Shown: piece after piece, positions 1 through 8,451 of the stretch
Layout: every line of letters begins with the position of its first letter
Numbering within the stretch: position 1 is the first letter of the stretch
Source: Streptomyces aurantiogriseus
GTDB taxonomy: Bacteria; Actinomycetota; Actinomycetes; Streptomycetales; Streptomycetaceae
Direction: 5' to 3'
DNA length: 64,000 nucleotides
Assembly (NCBI RefSeq): GCF_014649375.1
Contig: NZ_BMSX01000004.1
Span: 553,105 to 617,104 of the forward strand
Notes under the pieces: model-generated
The model's database searches: none
Told to the model about the DNA's origin: nothing
What the model saw: the letters and a program-made list of their open reading frames with translations, nothing else
Position numbers and translations under genes: made by a program

Positions 1-570
1 AACGGCCGCCCGGCCGGCACGATCACCCCGCACGGCGGCGCCGAGTTCAGCGGCATCGACAAGGCGCGGCGCGTCGTCTCGCGCGGAGTCCTGCTGGACG
101 TGGCACGCGCGCGTGGCGTCGACCGGCTGGAGGGCGGGCACGCGGTCACCCCGGAGGACCTGGAGACCGCCGAGGAACTGGCCGGCACGCGCGTACGGGC
201 CGGCGACGTCGTGCTCGTACGGACCGGGCAGATGCGGCTCTATCTCGCCGGGGACAAGCACGGGTACGCGCATCCGTCGCCGGGCCTGTCGGTGCGCACG
301 CCGGAGTGGTTCCACGCGCGTGATGTGGCGGCGGTCGCCAACGACACCCTCACCTTCGAGATCTTCCCGCCCGAGATCGACGATCTGTGGCTGCCCGTGC
401 ACGCGCTCGACCTGGTGGAGATGGGGATGCTGCAGGGCCAGAACTGGAATCTCGAAGAGTTGTCCACAGCCTGTGGAGAAGAGGGCCGCTACGCGTTCCT
501 GCTGTCGGCGACGCCCGAGCCCTTCGTCGGCGCCACGGGCGCCCCGGTGGCACCCGTGGCCCTCCTCTGA
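1..570 (+). CDS. Cyclase-family protein (kynurenine formamidase-like), 5'-truncated
   Basis: The reading frame is open from base 1 to the TGA at 568-570, so the N-terminus lies outside the window. The visible part contains a GVLLDVARARGV segment, then a region giving 'VRAGDVVLVRTG', and a C-terminal 'HALDLVEMGMLQGQNWNLEEL', all typical of the metal-dependent cyclase/arylformamidase family (Pfam Cyclase). The His-rich metal site (HxGTHxD) normally lies upstream and cannot be checked here. The family hydrolyses amides or lactones, often in aromatic catabolism, but the substrate is not predictable from this fragment. It converges with the next gene, 17 bp away. Confidence 0.8.
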   Translation, partial: NGRPAGTITPHGGAEFSGIDKARRVVSRGVLLDVARARGVDRLEGGHAVTPEDLETAEELAGTRVRAGDVVLVRTGQMRLYLAGDKHGYAHPSPGLSVRTPEWFHARDVAAVANDTLTFEIFPPEIDDLWLPVHALDLVEMGMLQGQNWNLEELSTACGEEGRYAFLLSATPEPFVGATGAPVAPVALL

Positions 571-587
571 CGGACGGTTGCCAGGGC

Positions 588-1676
588 TCAGGAGCAGCCG
601 GAGACACTGCCGGCCGGGGCGCACTGGTCGGGATCGTTGCCGGCGACGAGGGCGGCCGTCAGGCTGACCGAGCCGCCCGCGAGGTAGACGCCGCCTCCCT
701 GGCCGTTCTGGGCCGTGTTGTCGGTGACACGACTGCTGATCAGGCGGGTCGTGCCGGTGTTGTTGTACAGGCCACCGCCGTCGTCCGTGGCGGTGTTCTC
801 GTCCACCACGGTGCTTCGCAGGTGCACGGTGCTGCCCCAGTTCGCGATGCCACCGCCGTACGAGCCGGCCGTGTTGTCCTCGATACGGCCGGCGTTGACG
901 GTCAGGGTCCCGGTCGCCGTGTAGATGCCGCCGCCCTCGAAGCCGACGGTTGTGTTCTCGCGGACTTTCGTACTGCTGAGCACGGTGGTTCCGAAGGTGG
1001 CCAGTCCCCCGCCGGTGGAGGCCGCGGTGTTGTCGACGACGGATGTGGTGGCGACGGTCAGCCGGCCGGAGGCGCCGACGTGGAGACCGCCACCGTCGGA
1101 GCCGGTGTTCTCCGACACGGTGCTGTTGGCCAGTTGTGCGCGGGCACCGGACGCCACCGCGATCCCGCCTCCCGCACCCGAAGCGGTGTTGTCGGTGATG
1201 CGGGAGTTGACCACCGTGAGGGTTCCCTGGTTCAGGATTCCGCCGCCGGGCGTGCCGGCGGCCGCCGTGGCACTGCCGCCCGAGATGGTGACCCCGGCGA
1301 GAACGAGGGACCCTTGGGCAGCGACTTCGGCGATGCGGAACGGGGTGACCGAGCCGCGGGTGATGGTGGCACCGGGGCCGATGATGACCAGCCTCCCGGT
1401 GATGGTCGGAAGTCCGTTGGCACCGTTGAGGCCGACGGGCTCGTCGGCCGGAGCCGTGAGCGTGTACGTGCAGCCGGGCGCGAGCACGATCGCCCCGGCA
1501 CCGAGGGCGTTGGCCCGGTCGATCCGCTCGGTCAACTCGGCGACGTCTCCGCACGGGACCACCGCCGCTCCGCCCGAGGGCAGGTTCCCGGCAGCGGCCG
1601 GCGTGGCGGTGCCCGACACGGACGTGCCCAACAGTGCGGCCAAGGCCAGGCCGCGCATGTACTTCACGGTCAGCAC
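588..1676 (-). CDS. Secreted right-handed parallel beta-helix repeat protein
   Basis: This is a 362-residue protein. It starts at a GTG preceded by GAGGAAG at good spacing, giving MLTVKYMRGLALAALL, a classical signal peptide ending near AAAG at residue 25. The mature part is made of repeating blocks such as 'GGGILNQGTLTVVNSRITDNTA' (about 22-25 residues), with Gly-Gly-Gly turns and recurring N-T residues. This is the signature of polymorphic outer-membrane/pectate-lyase-like beta-solenoids. No pectate-lyase catalytic residues are recognisable, so an adhesive or wall-associated structural role is as likely as a carbohydrate-active one. The gene stands alone, divergent from the IPT/TIG genes. 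In-frame starts further upstream would put the signal peptide mid-protein, so they are rejected. Confidence 0.8.
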   Translation of the reverse strand: MLTVKYMRGLALAALLGTSVSGTATPAAAGNLPSGGAAVVPCGDVAELTERIDRANALGAGAIVLAPGCTYTLTAPADEPVGLNGANGLPTITGRLVIIGPGATITRGSVTPFRIAEVAAQGSLVLAGVTISGGSATAAAGTPGGGILNQGTLTVVNSRITDNTASGAGGGIAVASGARAQLANSTVSENTGSDGGGLHVGASGRLTVATTSVVDNTAASTGGGLATFGTTVLSSTKVRENTTVGFEGGGIYTATGTLTVNAGRIEDNTAGSYGGGIANWGSTVHLRSTVVDENTATDDGGGLYNNTGTTRLISSRVTDNTAQNGQGGGVYLAGGSVSLTAALVAGNDPDQCAPAGSVSGCS

Positions 1677-2858
1677 TGGTTCTTCCTCGTTTCTCTGGTC
1701 GGGCGACGGTCTTCCGGACCGGATGCCCTCCGCGGCGGTGTCCGTGGCGTGCGCCCTCGGCAGTCCACTGTGATCATGGCCGTCGACCGTGCGCACCCAG
1801 TGGGATCCGGACGGGTGAGGACAGGACTTCGTCCGCTCTCCGGGGGCGGCAGCTCCTGAAGCAGTCCGGACGTCCGGACTCGCCGACCGACCTTCCAACC
1901 GGCCTTTGTCACCCCGGAATTGGTGTCGCCCGACGCAAGGGGCGCGAAAAGTGCGCTGGGCCGTTCGTGTGAGTTGCCCAGGAGCCGCTTGCCGCTGGCA
2001 TAGCCGCGATGAATAACTGGAACGGATCCGACCGGTGGGCCGCCCGTCCTCGCCGGGGGATGCGGCAGTCGGACCCATCCGAGGCTCTTTCCGGAAGAGA
2101 GTCCGGGTGACCATTCCGGCATACCGCGATGGGCACCCCCGGTGGGGAACTGGATCCCGTTCAGCCGGTGTCGTTCGCGGCACCGGCTGAACGGCCGCCC
2201 AGGTCACGCCCCCCTTCGCTGCCGCCGAAAGGACCGGAACAGAAAGACCGGGAACAGAAGGAGCGGGAGCAGAAAGACCGGGAGCGGAAAGACCGGGGCA
2301 GAAGGGCGAGGCCACAGCTCGCTTCAGCAGGGAAATGAATCGCAAAGCCGCTCACGCCGACGACATTTCCGCAGAAACGAATCCCTCGCATGACACCGCG
2401 GCATGGAATGTGAATTCCCCCCGCCACACCTCTTTCAGGCCGGCCGGGCCCGGTCGGCGACCTCGCCCCCACAACCCCAAGAACACATGCTCGACTCATA
2501 ATCCTTACGAGTGATGCGAGTTGACGACCCCTTGTCACTCGATCGGACGTGTGGGTCACTGAGAGTACGAACCGGCGGGCTGCCCATCCCCGTGCCGGGG
2601 GATCGTCGAGACAGGCAGCGTCTGCCGGTTTTCTCTTTGCCCGAAGGGATGCGAAAGCCGCTGTGCCTCGCGCCCTGTGCGCGGAAGCAGATGTCTCCTC
2701 GTTCACCCCGTGCCCGGTGGCACCGACTGCGTCTGAACGGGCCCGGACGAGAGCAGACCTGCCTGTGGCAGGGCTGGTTCCCCATGGGCGCGGCAGCCGG
2801 TGGCGGGTGCCCCTTGCCGGTTCCTCGCATGTCCCCCTCAAGCAGCGAGGAGTGTTTC
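1677..2858. other. Gene-poor intergenic region with a small tandem repeat
   Basis: About 1.2 kb separates the beta-helix gene from the first IPT/TIG gene. No ORF here has a convincing ribosome-binding site and codon pattern. It should hold the two divergent promoters, and it contains the four-copy 15-bp repeat listed separately. Confidence 0.5.
2237..2296. repeat. 4 x 15-bp tandem repeat
   Basis: Four consecutive 15-bp units of the type GAACAGAAAGACCGG lie here with few mismatches. Read on the plus strand they encode (EQKDR)n inside a small ORF at 2129-2338, which has no ribosome-binding site. It is probably a microsatellite-like expansion rather than coding sequence. Confidence 0.8.
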
Positions 2859-3605
2859 ATGCCCATTTCTCCGAATCAGGGTTCCACCGGCGGCGGCACG
2901 CTGGTGACCATCACGGGAACGAACCTGTCCAACACCAGCGCCGTGAAGTTCGGCTCCAAGTCGGCCACGAACGTCACGCAGGTCTCGCCGACCCAGGTGA
3001 CCGCTGTCTCCCCGTCGGGAACCGGCACGGTCGGGGTCACCGTGACCACGCCGGGCGGGACCAGCAACCCGGTGTCGTTCTTCTACGTCGGCGCCCCCTT
3101 CAAGGGCTCCCTGGGGGTCACGTCCGGGCCGTTGGCCGGCGGCAACACCGTCGCCATCAACGGCACCGGTCTGCAGACGGCCACCAGTGTGTCGTTCGGC
3201 GGGGTGACCGCCACCCCCACCGTGGTGAGCGACAGCCAGCTCACCGTCACGGTTCCGGCGGGCCTCGCGGCCGGGCCGGTGGGGGTCAGCGTGACCACCG
3301 CCGGCGGGACCAACAACGGCCTGTCGTACACCTACGTCGACAACCCGACGATCGGGACCATCAGCCCCAACTCGGGCTCGACCTCGGGCGGGACCGCGGT
3401 GACCATCACCGGCACCAACCTCGACAGCACCGAGTCGGTCACCTTCGACGGCGCCCCGGCGCCGTTCTCGGTGATCAACAGCACGACGCTGTCGGCGGTC
3501 ACCCCACCCGGCACCGCGGGCGCGGTCGACGTGGTGGTGACCAACCCCTCGGGATCGGACACCGAGGTCGGCGGCTTCACCTACGTCACCGGCCCCGGCA
3601 TCTGA
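2859..3605 (+). CDS. IPT/TIG-domain repeat protein 1
   Basis: This 248-residue protein starts at an ATG preceded by GAGGAG (7-nt spacing). It consists of three IPT/TIG (immunoglobulin-like) domains of about 80 residues. Each has the pattern P-x-x-G-S-T-x-G-G-T-x-V-T-I-T-G-T-N-L, then V-x-F-G, then 'TAVSPxGTGxVxVTVTTPGGTS'. No signal peptide, membrane segment or LPXTG sorting motif is visible, which is odd because such domains are usually extracellular. A near-identical architecture follows in the next gene. The function is unknown; binding of a surface, sugar or partner protein is only an inference from the fold. Confidence 0.85.
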   Translation: MPISPNQGSTGGGTLVTITGTNLSNTSAVKFGSKSATNVTQVSPTQVTAVSPSGTGTVGVTVTTPGGTSNPVSFFYVGAPFKGSLGVTSGPLAGGNTVAINGTGLQTATSVSFGGVTATPTVVSDSQLTVTVPAGLAAGPVGVSVTTAGGTNNGLSYTYVDNPTIGTISPNSGSTSGGTAVTITGTNLDSTESVTFDGAPAPFSVINSTTLSAVTPPGTAGAVDVVVTNPSGSDTEVGGFTYVTGPGI

Positions 3606-3643
3606 GCCGTCCGGCAGCCTTCGCTCGACGGAGGCGATGAGTA

Positions 3644-3682
3644 CCCGTCCGGGCGGCAGACACCCCCCTCCGCCCGGACGGG
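3644..3682 (+). terminator. Hairpin terminator after IPT/TIG gene 1
   Basis: A perfect 13-bp inverted repeat (CCCGTCCGGGCGG at 3644-3656 and its complement at 3670-3682) with a 13-nt loop lies 39 bp after the stop codon. There is no T-run, as is common for Streptomyces terminators. Confidence 0.75.
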
Positions 3683-3728
3683 CCCCCGACCCGCGTCCAC
3701 GGGCGTGTCCCATCGAAGGAGTACAGCC

Positions 3729-5000
3729 ATGGCTGCCCCTGTGGTCTCATCGGTCAGTCCCCAGCAGGGACCGGCCTCCGGCGGCACCACCGTCATCGTG
3801 ACCGGCACCAGTTTCACCGGCGCGACCACCGTCCGGTTCGGTTCCAAACCCGCGACCTCGTTCACCGTCAACAGCAGCACTCACATCACGGCGGTCAGCC
3901 CGTCCGGCACCGGGACCGTGAACGTCACCGTCACCACCAGTCAGGGCACCAGCACCCAGCAGGTGCCCTTCACCTATGGCACCGCTCCGTCCCTCACCGC
4001 CCTGACGCCGACTCAGGGGCCGGTCTCCGGCGGTACCAGCGTCACCCTGACGGGCACGAGCCTCTCCGGGGTGACCGGGGTGAGCTTCGGCGGCACCCCG
4101 GCCTCGTTCACCGTCACCTCGTCCACCCAGATCACCGCAGTGGCCCCGCCGCACGCGGCCGGTGGCGTGCCGGTCACCGTGACCGCTCCCGGCGGCACCA
4201 GCAACGCTCTCACCTTCACGTACGTCGCGGCCCCTTCCGTCACCGGCCTGTCCCCCCTTCAGGGTCCGAGTACCGGCGGCACCACCGTCACCCTGACCGG
4301 CACGGGCTTCACCGGCGCGACGGCGGTGAGCTTCGGCGGAGTGCCCGCGACGTCGTTCACCGTCATCTCGGCCACGCAGATCACCGCGGTCGCCCCGCCC
4401 CATGCGGCCGGCACCGCGGCAGTCACCGTGACCACCCCCGCCGGCACCAGCAACCCCGACAATCCCAGCGCGTACTTCTTCTACGCCGCGCTGCCCTCGC
4501 TGACCGCTGTCACACCCGGATCCGGAAGCACGGCGGGCGGCACCACGGTGATCCTGACCGGCAACGACCTGCTCGGTGCGACGGCGGTGAGCTTCGACGG
4601 GGTCCCCGCGACGTCGTTCACCGTCGACTCGGCCACGCAGATCACCGCGGTCGCCCCGCCCCATGCGGCCGGCACCGCGGCAGTCACCGTGACCACTCCC
4701 GGCGGCACCGGCAACCCCGTCGGTTACGTGTATGTCGCGGCCCCCACGCTGGTCTCCCTCGTCCCGGGCCAGGGACCGACGCACGCCGGCACCGTCGTCA
4801 CCCTGACCGGCACCGGCCTCACCACCACGACCGAGGTCCGGTTCGGTTCCACCCCAGCGGCGTTCACGGTCGTCTCCCCGACCCAGGTGACCGCGGTGGC
4901 CCCGGCGGGCAGCGCCGGGCCGGTCGGCGTCACGGTCACCACTGCCGCCGGTACCAGCAATGCCCTCACCTACACGCGGGTTCCGAGTCCCGGCATCTGA
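3729..5000 (+). CDS. IPT/TIG-domain repeat protein 2
   Basis: A 423-residue protein starting at an ATG with AAGGAG eight bases upstream. It contains five IPT/TIG repeats of about 83 residues, each beginning 'P.V.SVSPQQGPASGGTTV' or similar and ending 'VTVTTPGGTSN'. Repeats 3 and 4 share a nearly identical stretch at DNA level (about 90 bp, near 4347-4437 and 4608-4698), suggesting a recent internal duplication or gene conversion. As in the neighbour there is no signal peptide, anchor or catalytic motif. Together with gene 1 it looks like a tandem paralogous pair, each with its own ribosome-binding site and terminator. Confidence 0.85.
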   Translation: MAAPVVSSVSPQQGPASGGTTVIVTGTSFTGATTVRFGSKPATSFTVNSSTHITAVSPSGTGTVNVTVTTSQGTSTQQVPFTYGTAPSLTALTPTQGPVSGGTSVTLTGTSLSGVTGVSFGGTPASFTVTSSTQITAVAPPHAAGGVPVTVTAPGGTSNALTFTYVAAPSVTGLSPLQGPSTGGTTVTLTGTGFTGATAVSFGGVPATSFTVISATQITAVAPPHAAGTAAVTVTTPAGTSNPDNPSAYFFYAALPSLTAVTPGSGSTAGGTTVILTGNDLLGATAVSFDGVPATSFTVDSATQITAVAPPHAAGTAAVTVTTPGGTGNPVGYVYVAAPTLVSLVPGQGPTHAGTVVTLTGTGLTTTTEVRFGSTPAAFTVVSPTQVTAVAPAGSAGPVGVTVTTAAGTSNALTYTRVPSPGI

Positions 5001-5013
5001 TCAGCGGCTCCCG

Positions 5014-5048
5014 GGGCCGGGCGGTGGGTTCACCCCTCCGCCCGGCCC
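5014..5048 (+). terminator. Hairpin terminator after IPT/TIG gene 2
   Basis: An 11-bp perfect stem (GGGCCGGGCGG at 5014-5024 pairing with 5038-5048) starts 14 bp past the stop. It resembles the hairpin after the paralogous upstream gene. Confidence 0.7.
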
Positions 5049-5414
5049 GGCCGTCGTGACGGCGGCACGATCGCGCGCGCCGCCGTCCGACTCCGGCGTT
5101 CCCGCCCCGGTTCCCTTTCTCCCCCTGACGGAACCGACGCCGCACCACGACTCACACTCGCCGAGGGCTCACATCACCGAAGCCCTCGACGTCCCCTCGC
5201 GGCGAATCGCTGACCTCAAGCGTGATCAATCGCTCACGAGGCGTCAACAGCCCTGAGGCGATTCATCACTTAAGCCCTTTTTGCTCCGGGTGCGCACGGA
5301 AGCACGGACCGGCGCACCGCCGCACACCTCAGCAAACTTCGGCACGCGCGAGCGGATCACCACGCACCCATGCACCGCTCACGCCGCGTCAGACGGCCGG
5401 GCGACCCCGGCCCC
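5049..5414. other. Intergenic region, no gene seen
   Basis: This 366-bp stretch lies between convergent transcription units. Part of it is lower in GC (around 5220-5285), and I see no convincing ORF, tRNA or repeat in it. Confidence 0.5.
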
Positions 5415-5900
5415 CTATACCGCCTCGTACGCCAGCCCCTCGTACGCCACCACGCCGCCCCCGCACGCCGCGGCGGTCGTCCTGGGCTCCGCGTCCCGGT
5501 CCAGTTCGCACCAGATGCGCTTGCCGGGACCCTCGACGGTCCAGCCCCAGCGGTCCGCGAGACCGTCGACGAGGGCCAGGCCGCGGCCGCCGGTGGCGTC
5601 GTCGTCCGGACAGCGCGGCACGGGCGCCCGGGTGCTGCTGTCGGTCACCTCCAGGCGGACAGGGGCCTCTCCTGACTCCCCGGCCGCGACGCCCGGCAGC
5701 GAGAGTCGCAGCACGGCCGGACCGCCGGTGTGCACCACGGCGTTGGTGACCAGTTCGGAGACGAGCAGGATCAGTGTCTCGGCGAGCGCCTCGTCGACCC
5801 CTATCCCGGACCCGGCGAGGCGCGAACGGGCCCACCTCCGGGCCCGACCCACCTCAGCGGGGTCGGGCCGGATCTCCAGCTGCACTTGAAGCACCTGCAC
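5415..5900 (-). CDS. RsbW-like ATP-binding regulatory kinase (HATPase_c_2)
   Basis: A 161-residue single-domain GHKL ATPase. The N-box is 'LLVSELVTNAVVHTGG' (about residues 46-61), a D-x-G-like segment gives 'LEVTDSSTRAP', and the G2 region is 'DATGGRGLALVDGLADRWG'. These are the hallmarks of the large Streptomyces anti-sigma/serine-kinase family related to RsbW/SpoIIAB. The family phosphorylates STAS antagonists or binds sigma factors, but the partner is not evident here. The nearest STAS gene lies 7 kb away. The GTG start is separated by 3 bp from the end of a short hydrophobic ORF, suggesting possible translational coupling. Confidence 0.85.
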   Translation of the reverse strand: MQVLQVQLEIRPDPAEVGRARRWARSRLAGSGIGVDEALAETLILLVSELVTNAVVHTGGPAVLRLSLPGVAAGESGEAPVRLEVTDSSTRAPVPRCPDDDATGGRGLALVDGLADRWGWTVEGPGKRIWCELDRDAEPRTTAAACGGGVVAYEGLAYEAV

Positions 5901-5903
5901 CGC

Positions 5904-6008
5904 TCACACCATCCGAACCGGCGGACACATGGCCGCGCGCCACGTGAGCCACGCAAGCCACGCGAGCACCATGACGACGAGGGCCACGATCGTAGCCATT
6001 TTCTGCAT
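5904..6008 (-). CDS. Possible small single-pass membrane peptide
   Basis: A 34-codon ORF starting MQKMATIVALVVMVLAWLAW, ending 3 bp before the RsbW-like kinase start. Residues 5-24 form a plausible transmembrane helix. No good ribosome-binding site is visible, so it may simply be a frame of the leader. The coupling distance is the main reason to list it. Confidence 0.3.
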   Translation of the reverse strand: MQKMATIVALVVMVLAWLAWLTWRAAMCPPVRMV

Positions 6009-6401
6009 GGCCAGAACAACAGCCAGAGGCAGGGTGACGGAACGTGATTCCCTTACGAGACAGCTTGATTGACGTACAGTCACCCCAACAAGCGCTTCGG
6101 GCATATTCCAGCGCGAAGGAGTACTCGTGCGGCATACTGTGCGACGCCCACTGCGGGGAGCCGAACGAACGGGCCTCTGACGCCCGTCCGTCCTGCGAGC
6201 AGGGGCGCGCACCGTCGTATCCGGCACCGCCCCAGGGGCACCACCGACACGGATCGCGCTCGGAACCACTCGCATTGCACAGAAGGTACCGGAGCGACCC
6301 TCCGACTCCGGGCTGTGACGGGTCACGCATCGGACACAACCACATATCACGCTCCGTGATCGCGATATGCCACGATCCGCGACAAACGACCTGCCAGAGT
6401 G
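6009..6401. other. Intergenic region with a possible short leader ORF
   Basis: A 393-bp stretch. It contains AAGGAG (6116-6121) followed after 5 nt by GTG at 6127, opening a 17-codon ORF to the TGA at 6178. The same frame continues open to 6318 beyond that stop. Otherwise I recognise nothing. Confidence 0.35.
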
Positions 6402-7307
6402 CTATCGCCGCAGGCAGGAGCCCTGTCCACCCGCCTCCGACAGCAGGTCCTCCGCGAGTATTTGCTCACTCTCCGTGCTGCCTCCCGCACGTCGCGTGCG
6501 CACCCAGGCACGCTTCAGCAGCAGGTGCACCTCCGCCTCCCAGGTGAACCCCATGCCACCGTGGACCTGAAGACAGTCGCGCGCGCCGCGTACGGCGGCC
6601 TCGTCGGCGAGGAGCCGGGCGGCCGCGATGTCGGCCGGGTCGGCGGTGACGGCCGCCGCGTAGACGGCCACGCGCGCCATCTCCACCCGCACCAGCAGCT
6701 CCGCGCACAGATGCTTGACGGCCTGGAAGGCACCGATCGGCTGCCCGAACTGCTCCCGTGTCCGCGCGTGTTGCACGGCGAGCTCGCACGCGCGCGTGGC
6801 CGTGCCGAGCTGCTCGGCGGCGGTGAGGAGGGCGGCGACGGGATCCGGCACGCCGGCCCCGGGCACTCCGGCGACCTGATGCAGCGGCGTCAGCGGATCC
6901 ACCGACCGCAGCGGTACGGCGCCGGAGGCGTCCCCCCGCACGACGTCCGCCTCGGCCAGCCACTCCACCAGTCCGCCGTCGACGGCCGCCACGACCGTCT
7001 CCCCGCTCGCCGCGCCCGGCACGCTCCCCGCCGCGAGATGGGTGGCCACCAGCGGCCCCGGCAGCAGCACCCGGCCCGCCTCCTCGAACGCCAACACCGC
7101 CTCGGGCAGCCCGAGTCCGACTCCGCCGTCCGCCTCCGGCAGCCGCAACGCGAAGAAGCCCGCGTCCCCGAGCTCCCGCCACAGCGCACGGTCCAGCGCG
7201 GGCCGGCTCACGGCCGCGCGCAGCCGCTCGGAGCCGAAGCGCCGTGCCAGCATGCCCCGCACCCCGTCCCGCAGTGCCCGCTGGTCCTCCGTCAGTCGAA
7301 AGCGCAT
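6402..7307 (-). CDS. Acyl-CoA dehydrogenase, short subunit
   Basis: A 301-residue acyl-CoA dehydrogenase with an N-terminal helical domain ('FRLTEDQRALRDGVRGMLARRF') and the C-terminal FAD/tetramer region 'DCLQVHGGMGFTWEAEVHLLLKRA'. It is shorter than the usual 380 residues: the middle beta-domain is reduced. It lies 10 bp behind a full-length acyl-CoA dehydrogenase. In actinobacteria such adjacent pairs often form alpha2beta2 heterotetramers acting on bulky substrates (sterol side chains, aromatic acyl-CoA). That this is such a pair is an inference. It is last in the three-gene minus-strand operon with the amidohydrolase. Confidence 0.85.
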   Translation of the reverse strand: MRFRLTEDQRALRDGVRGMLARRFGSERLRAAVSRPALDRALWRELGDAGFFALRLPEADGGVGLGLPEAVLAFEEAGRVLLPGPLVATHLAAGSVPGAASGETVVAAVDGGLVEWLAEADVVRGDASGAVPLRSVDPLTPLHQVAGVPGAGVPDPVAALLTAAEQLGTATRACELAVQHARTREQFGQPIGAFQAVKHLCAELLVRVEMARVAVYAAAVTADPADIAAARLLADEAAVRGARDCLQVHGGMGFTWEAEVHLLLKRAWVRTRRAGGSTESEQILAEDLLSEAGGQGSCLRR

Positions 7308-7317
7308 CTCGACGCGT

Positions 7318-8451
7318 TCACCGCCCCTTCGGCAGCCCCAGGATCCGCTCGCCCACGATGTTCCGCTGGATCTGCGAGGTCCCCGCGGCGATGGTGTACG
7401 ACAGCGAGGACAGCCGGTCGAGCACCCAGGGCCGGTCGAGGTCGAGGGCGCCGTCGCCCAGGACGTCGGCGGCGGTGTCGTACAGCTCCTGGCGCATGTG
7501 CGAGTACCTCAGTTTGAAAACCGAACTCCCGACCCCGGGCACCCCGCCGGAGGCCTCCGCCTCGCTCACGTTCCACTGTGTGAGCCGCCACAGCGCCCGG
7601 AACTCGGCGTTCAGCCGGCCGAGGCGCCGGGGCACGCCCGGATCGTCCCAGCGGCCGTTCCGGCGTGCCTCACGGGCGAGTTCGACGAGGACGCGCCGAC
7701 AGGCGACCACCTCGCCCACGAAGGCCGTGCCGCGCTCGAAGGACAGGGTCACCATCGTCACCCGCCAGCCGTCGTTCTCCTCGCCGACCCGGTGGGCGAC
7801 GGGCACCCGCACCTCGTCGAGGAACACCTCGGCGAACTCGGCGGACCCGGCGAGCGTCCGCAGCGGCCGTACGGTGACGCCGGGTGCGTCCATCGGCATC
7901 GCGAGCCAGGTGATGCCCCGGTGCCGGGGCGCCTCGGCGTCGGTGCGCACCAACAGCTCGCACCAGTCGGCGACTTCGGCGTGCGAGGTCCAGATCTTGG
8001 AGCCGCTCACCACATAGTGGTCTCCGTCGCGCCACGCGCGCGTGCGCAGCGCCGCGAGGTCGGAGCCGGCGTCGGGCTCGCTGAAGCCCTGGCACCAGAC
8101 CTCCTCGCCGCGCAGGATCGGCGGCAGCCAGCGGGCGCGCTGGGCGGGCGTCCCCTCGGCGGCGATCGTCGGCCCGGCGTGCAGCAGCCCGACGAAGTTG
8201 GCGCCCACGTAGGGCGCGCCCGCCTTCTCCGTCTCCTCCAGGAAGATCAGCCGTTCGGTCGGCGACGCGTCCCAGTGCACCTGCGCCCACCCCGCGTCGT
8301 ACAGCATCCGCTGCCAGCCGAGGTCGTAGGCCCTGCGGGCGGGCCAGTCGTCGGGGGGCGGCTTCGGCGGGAGCGTGGGGAGCGCCTTGGCCAGCCACTC
8401 CTTCAGGCGGGCCCGGAACTCCTCGTCCTGCGGGCTGTCCGAGAAGTCCAT
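7318..8451 (-). CDS. Acyl-CoA dehydrogenase, full-length
   Basis: A 377-residue flavoprotein oxidising acyl-CoA to enoyl-CoA. The FAD/substrate-binding beta-domain signature 'QGFSEPDAGSDLAALRTRA' lies at about residues 118-136, 'SGSKIWTSHA' follows, and the C-terminal 'AAGTSQIQRNIVGERILGLP' is the classical family ending. The ATG start overlaps the TGA of the upstream amidohydrolase by one base, so the two are translationally coupled. It probably partners with the shorter dehydrogenase immediately downstream. Confidence 0.9.
   Translation of the reverse strand: MDFSDSPQDEEFRARLKEWLAKALPTLPPKPPPDDWPARRAYDLGWQRMLYDAGWAQVHWDASPTERLIFLEETEKAGAPYVGANFVGLLHAGPTIAAEGTPAQRARWLPPILRGEEVWCQGFSEPDAGSDLAALRTRAWRDGDHYVVSGSKIWTSHAEVADWCELLVRTDAEAPRHRGITWLAMPMDAPGVTVRPLRTLAGSAEFAEVFLDEVRVPVAHRVGEENDGWRVTMVTLSFERGTAFVGEVVACRRVLVELAREARRNGRWDDPGVPRRLGRLNAEFRALWRLTQWNVSEAEASGGVPGVGSSVFKLRYSHMRQELYDTAADVLGDGALDLDRPWVLDRLSSLSYTIAAGTSQIQRNIVGERILGLPKGR

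Noticed and set aside
387..1859. 490-codon plus-strand frame opposite the beta-helix gene
   Set aside because: It is a shadow frame with no ribosome-binding site and Gly/Arg/Asp composition typical of antisense high-GC DNA; the minus-strand gene has a signal peptide and real repeats.
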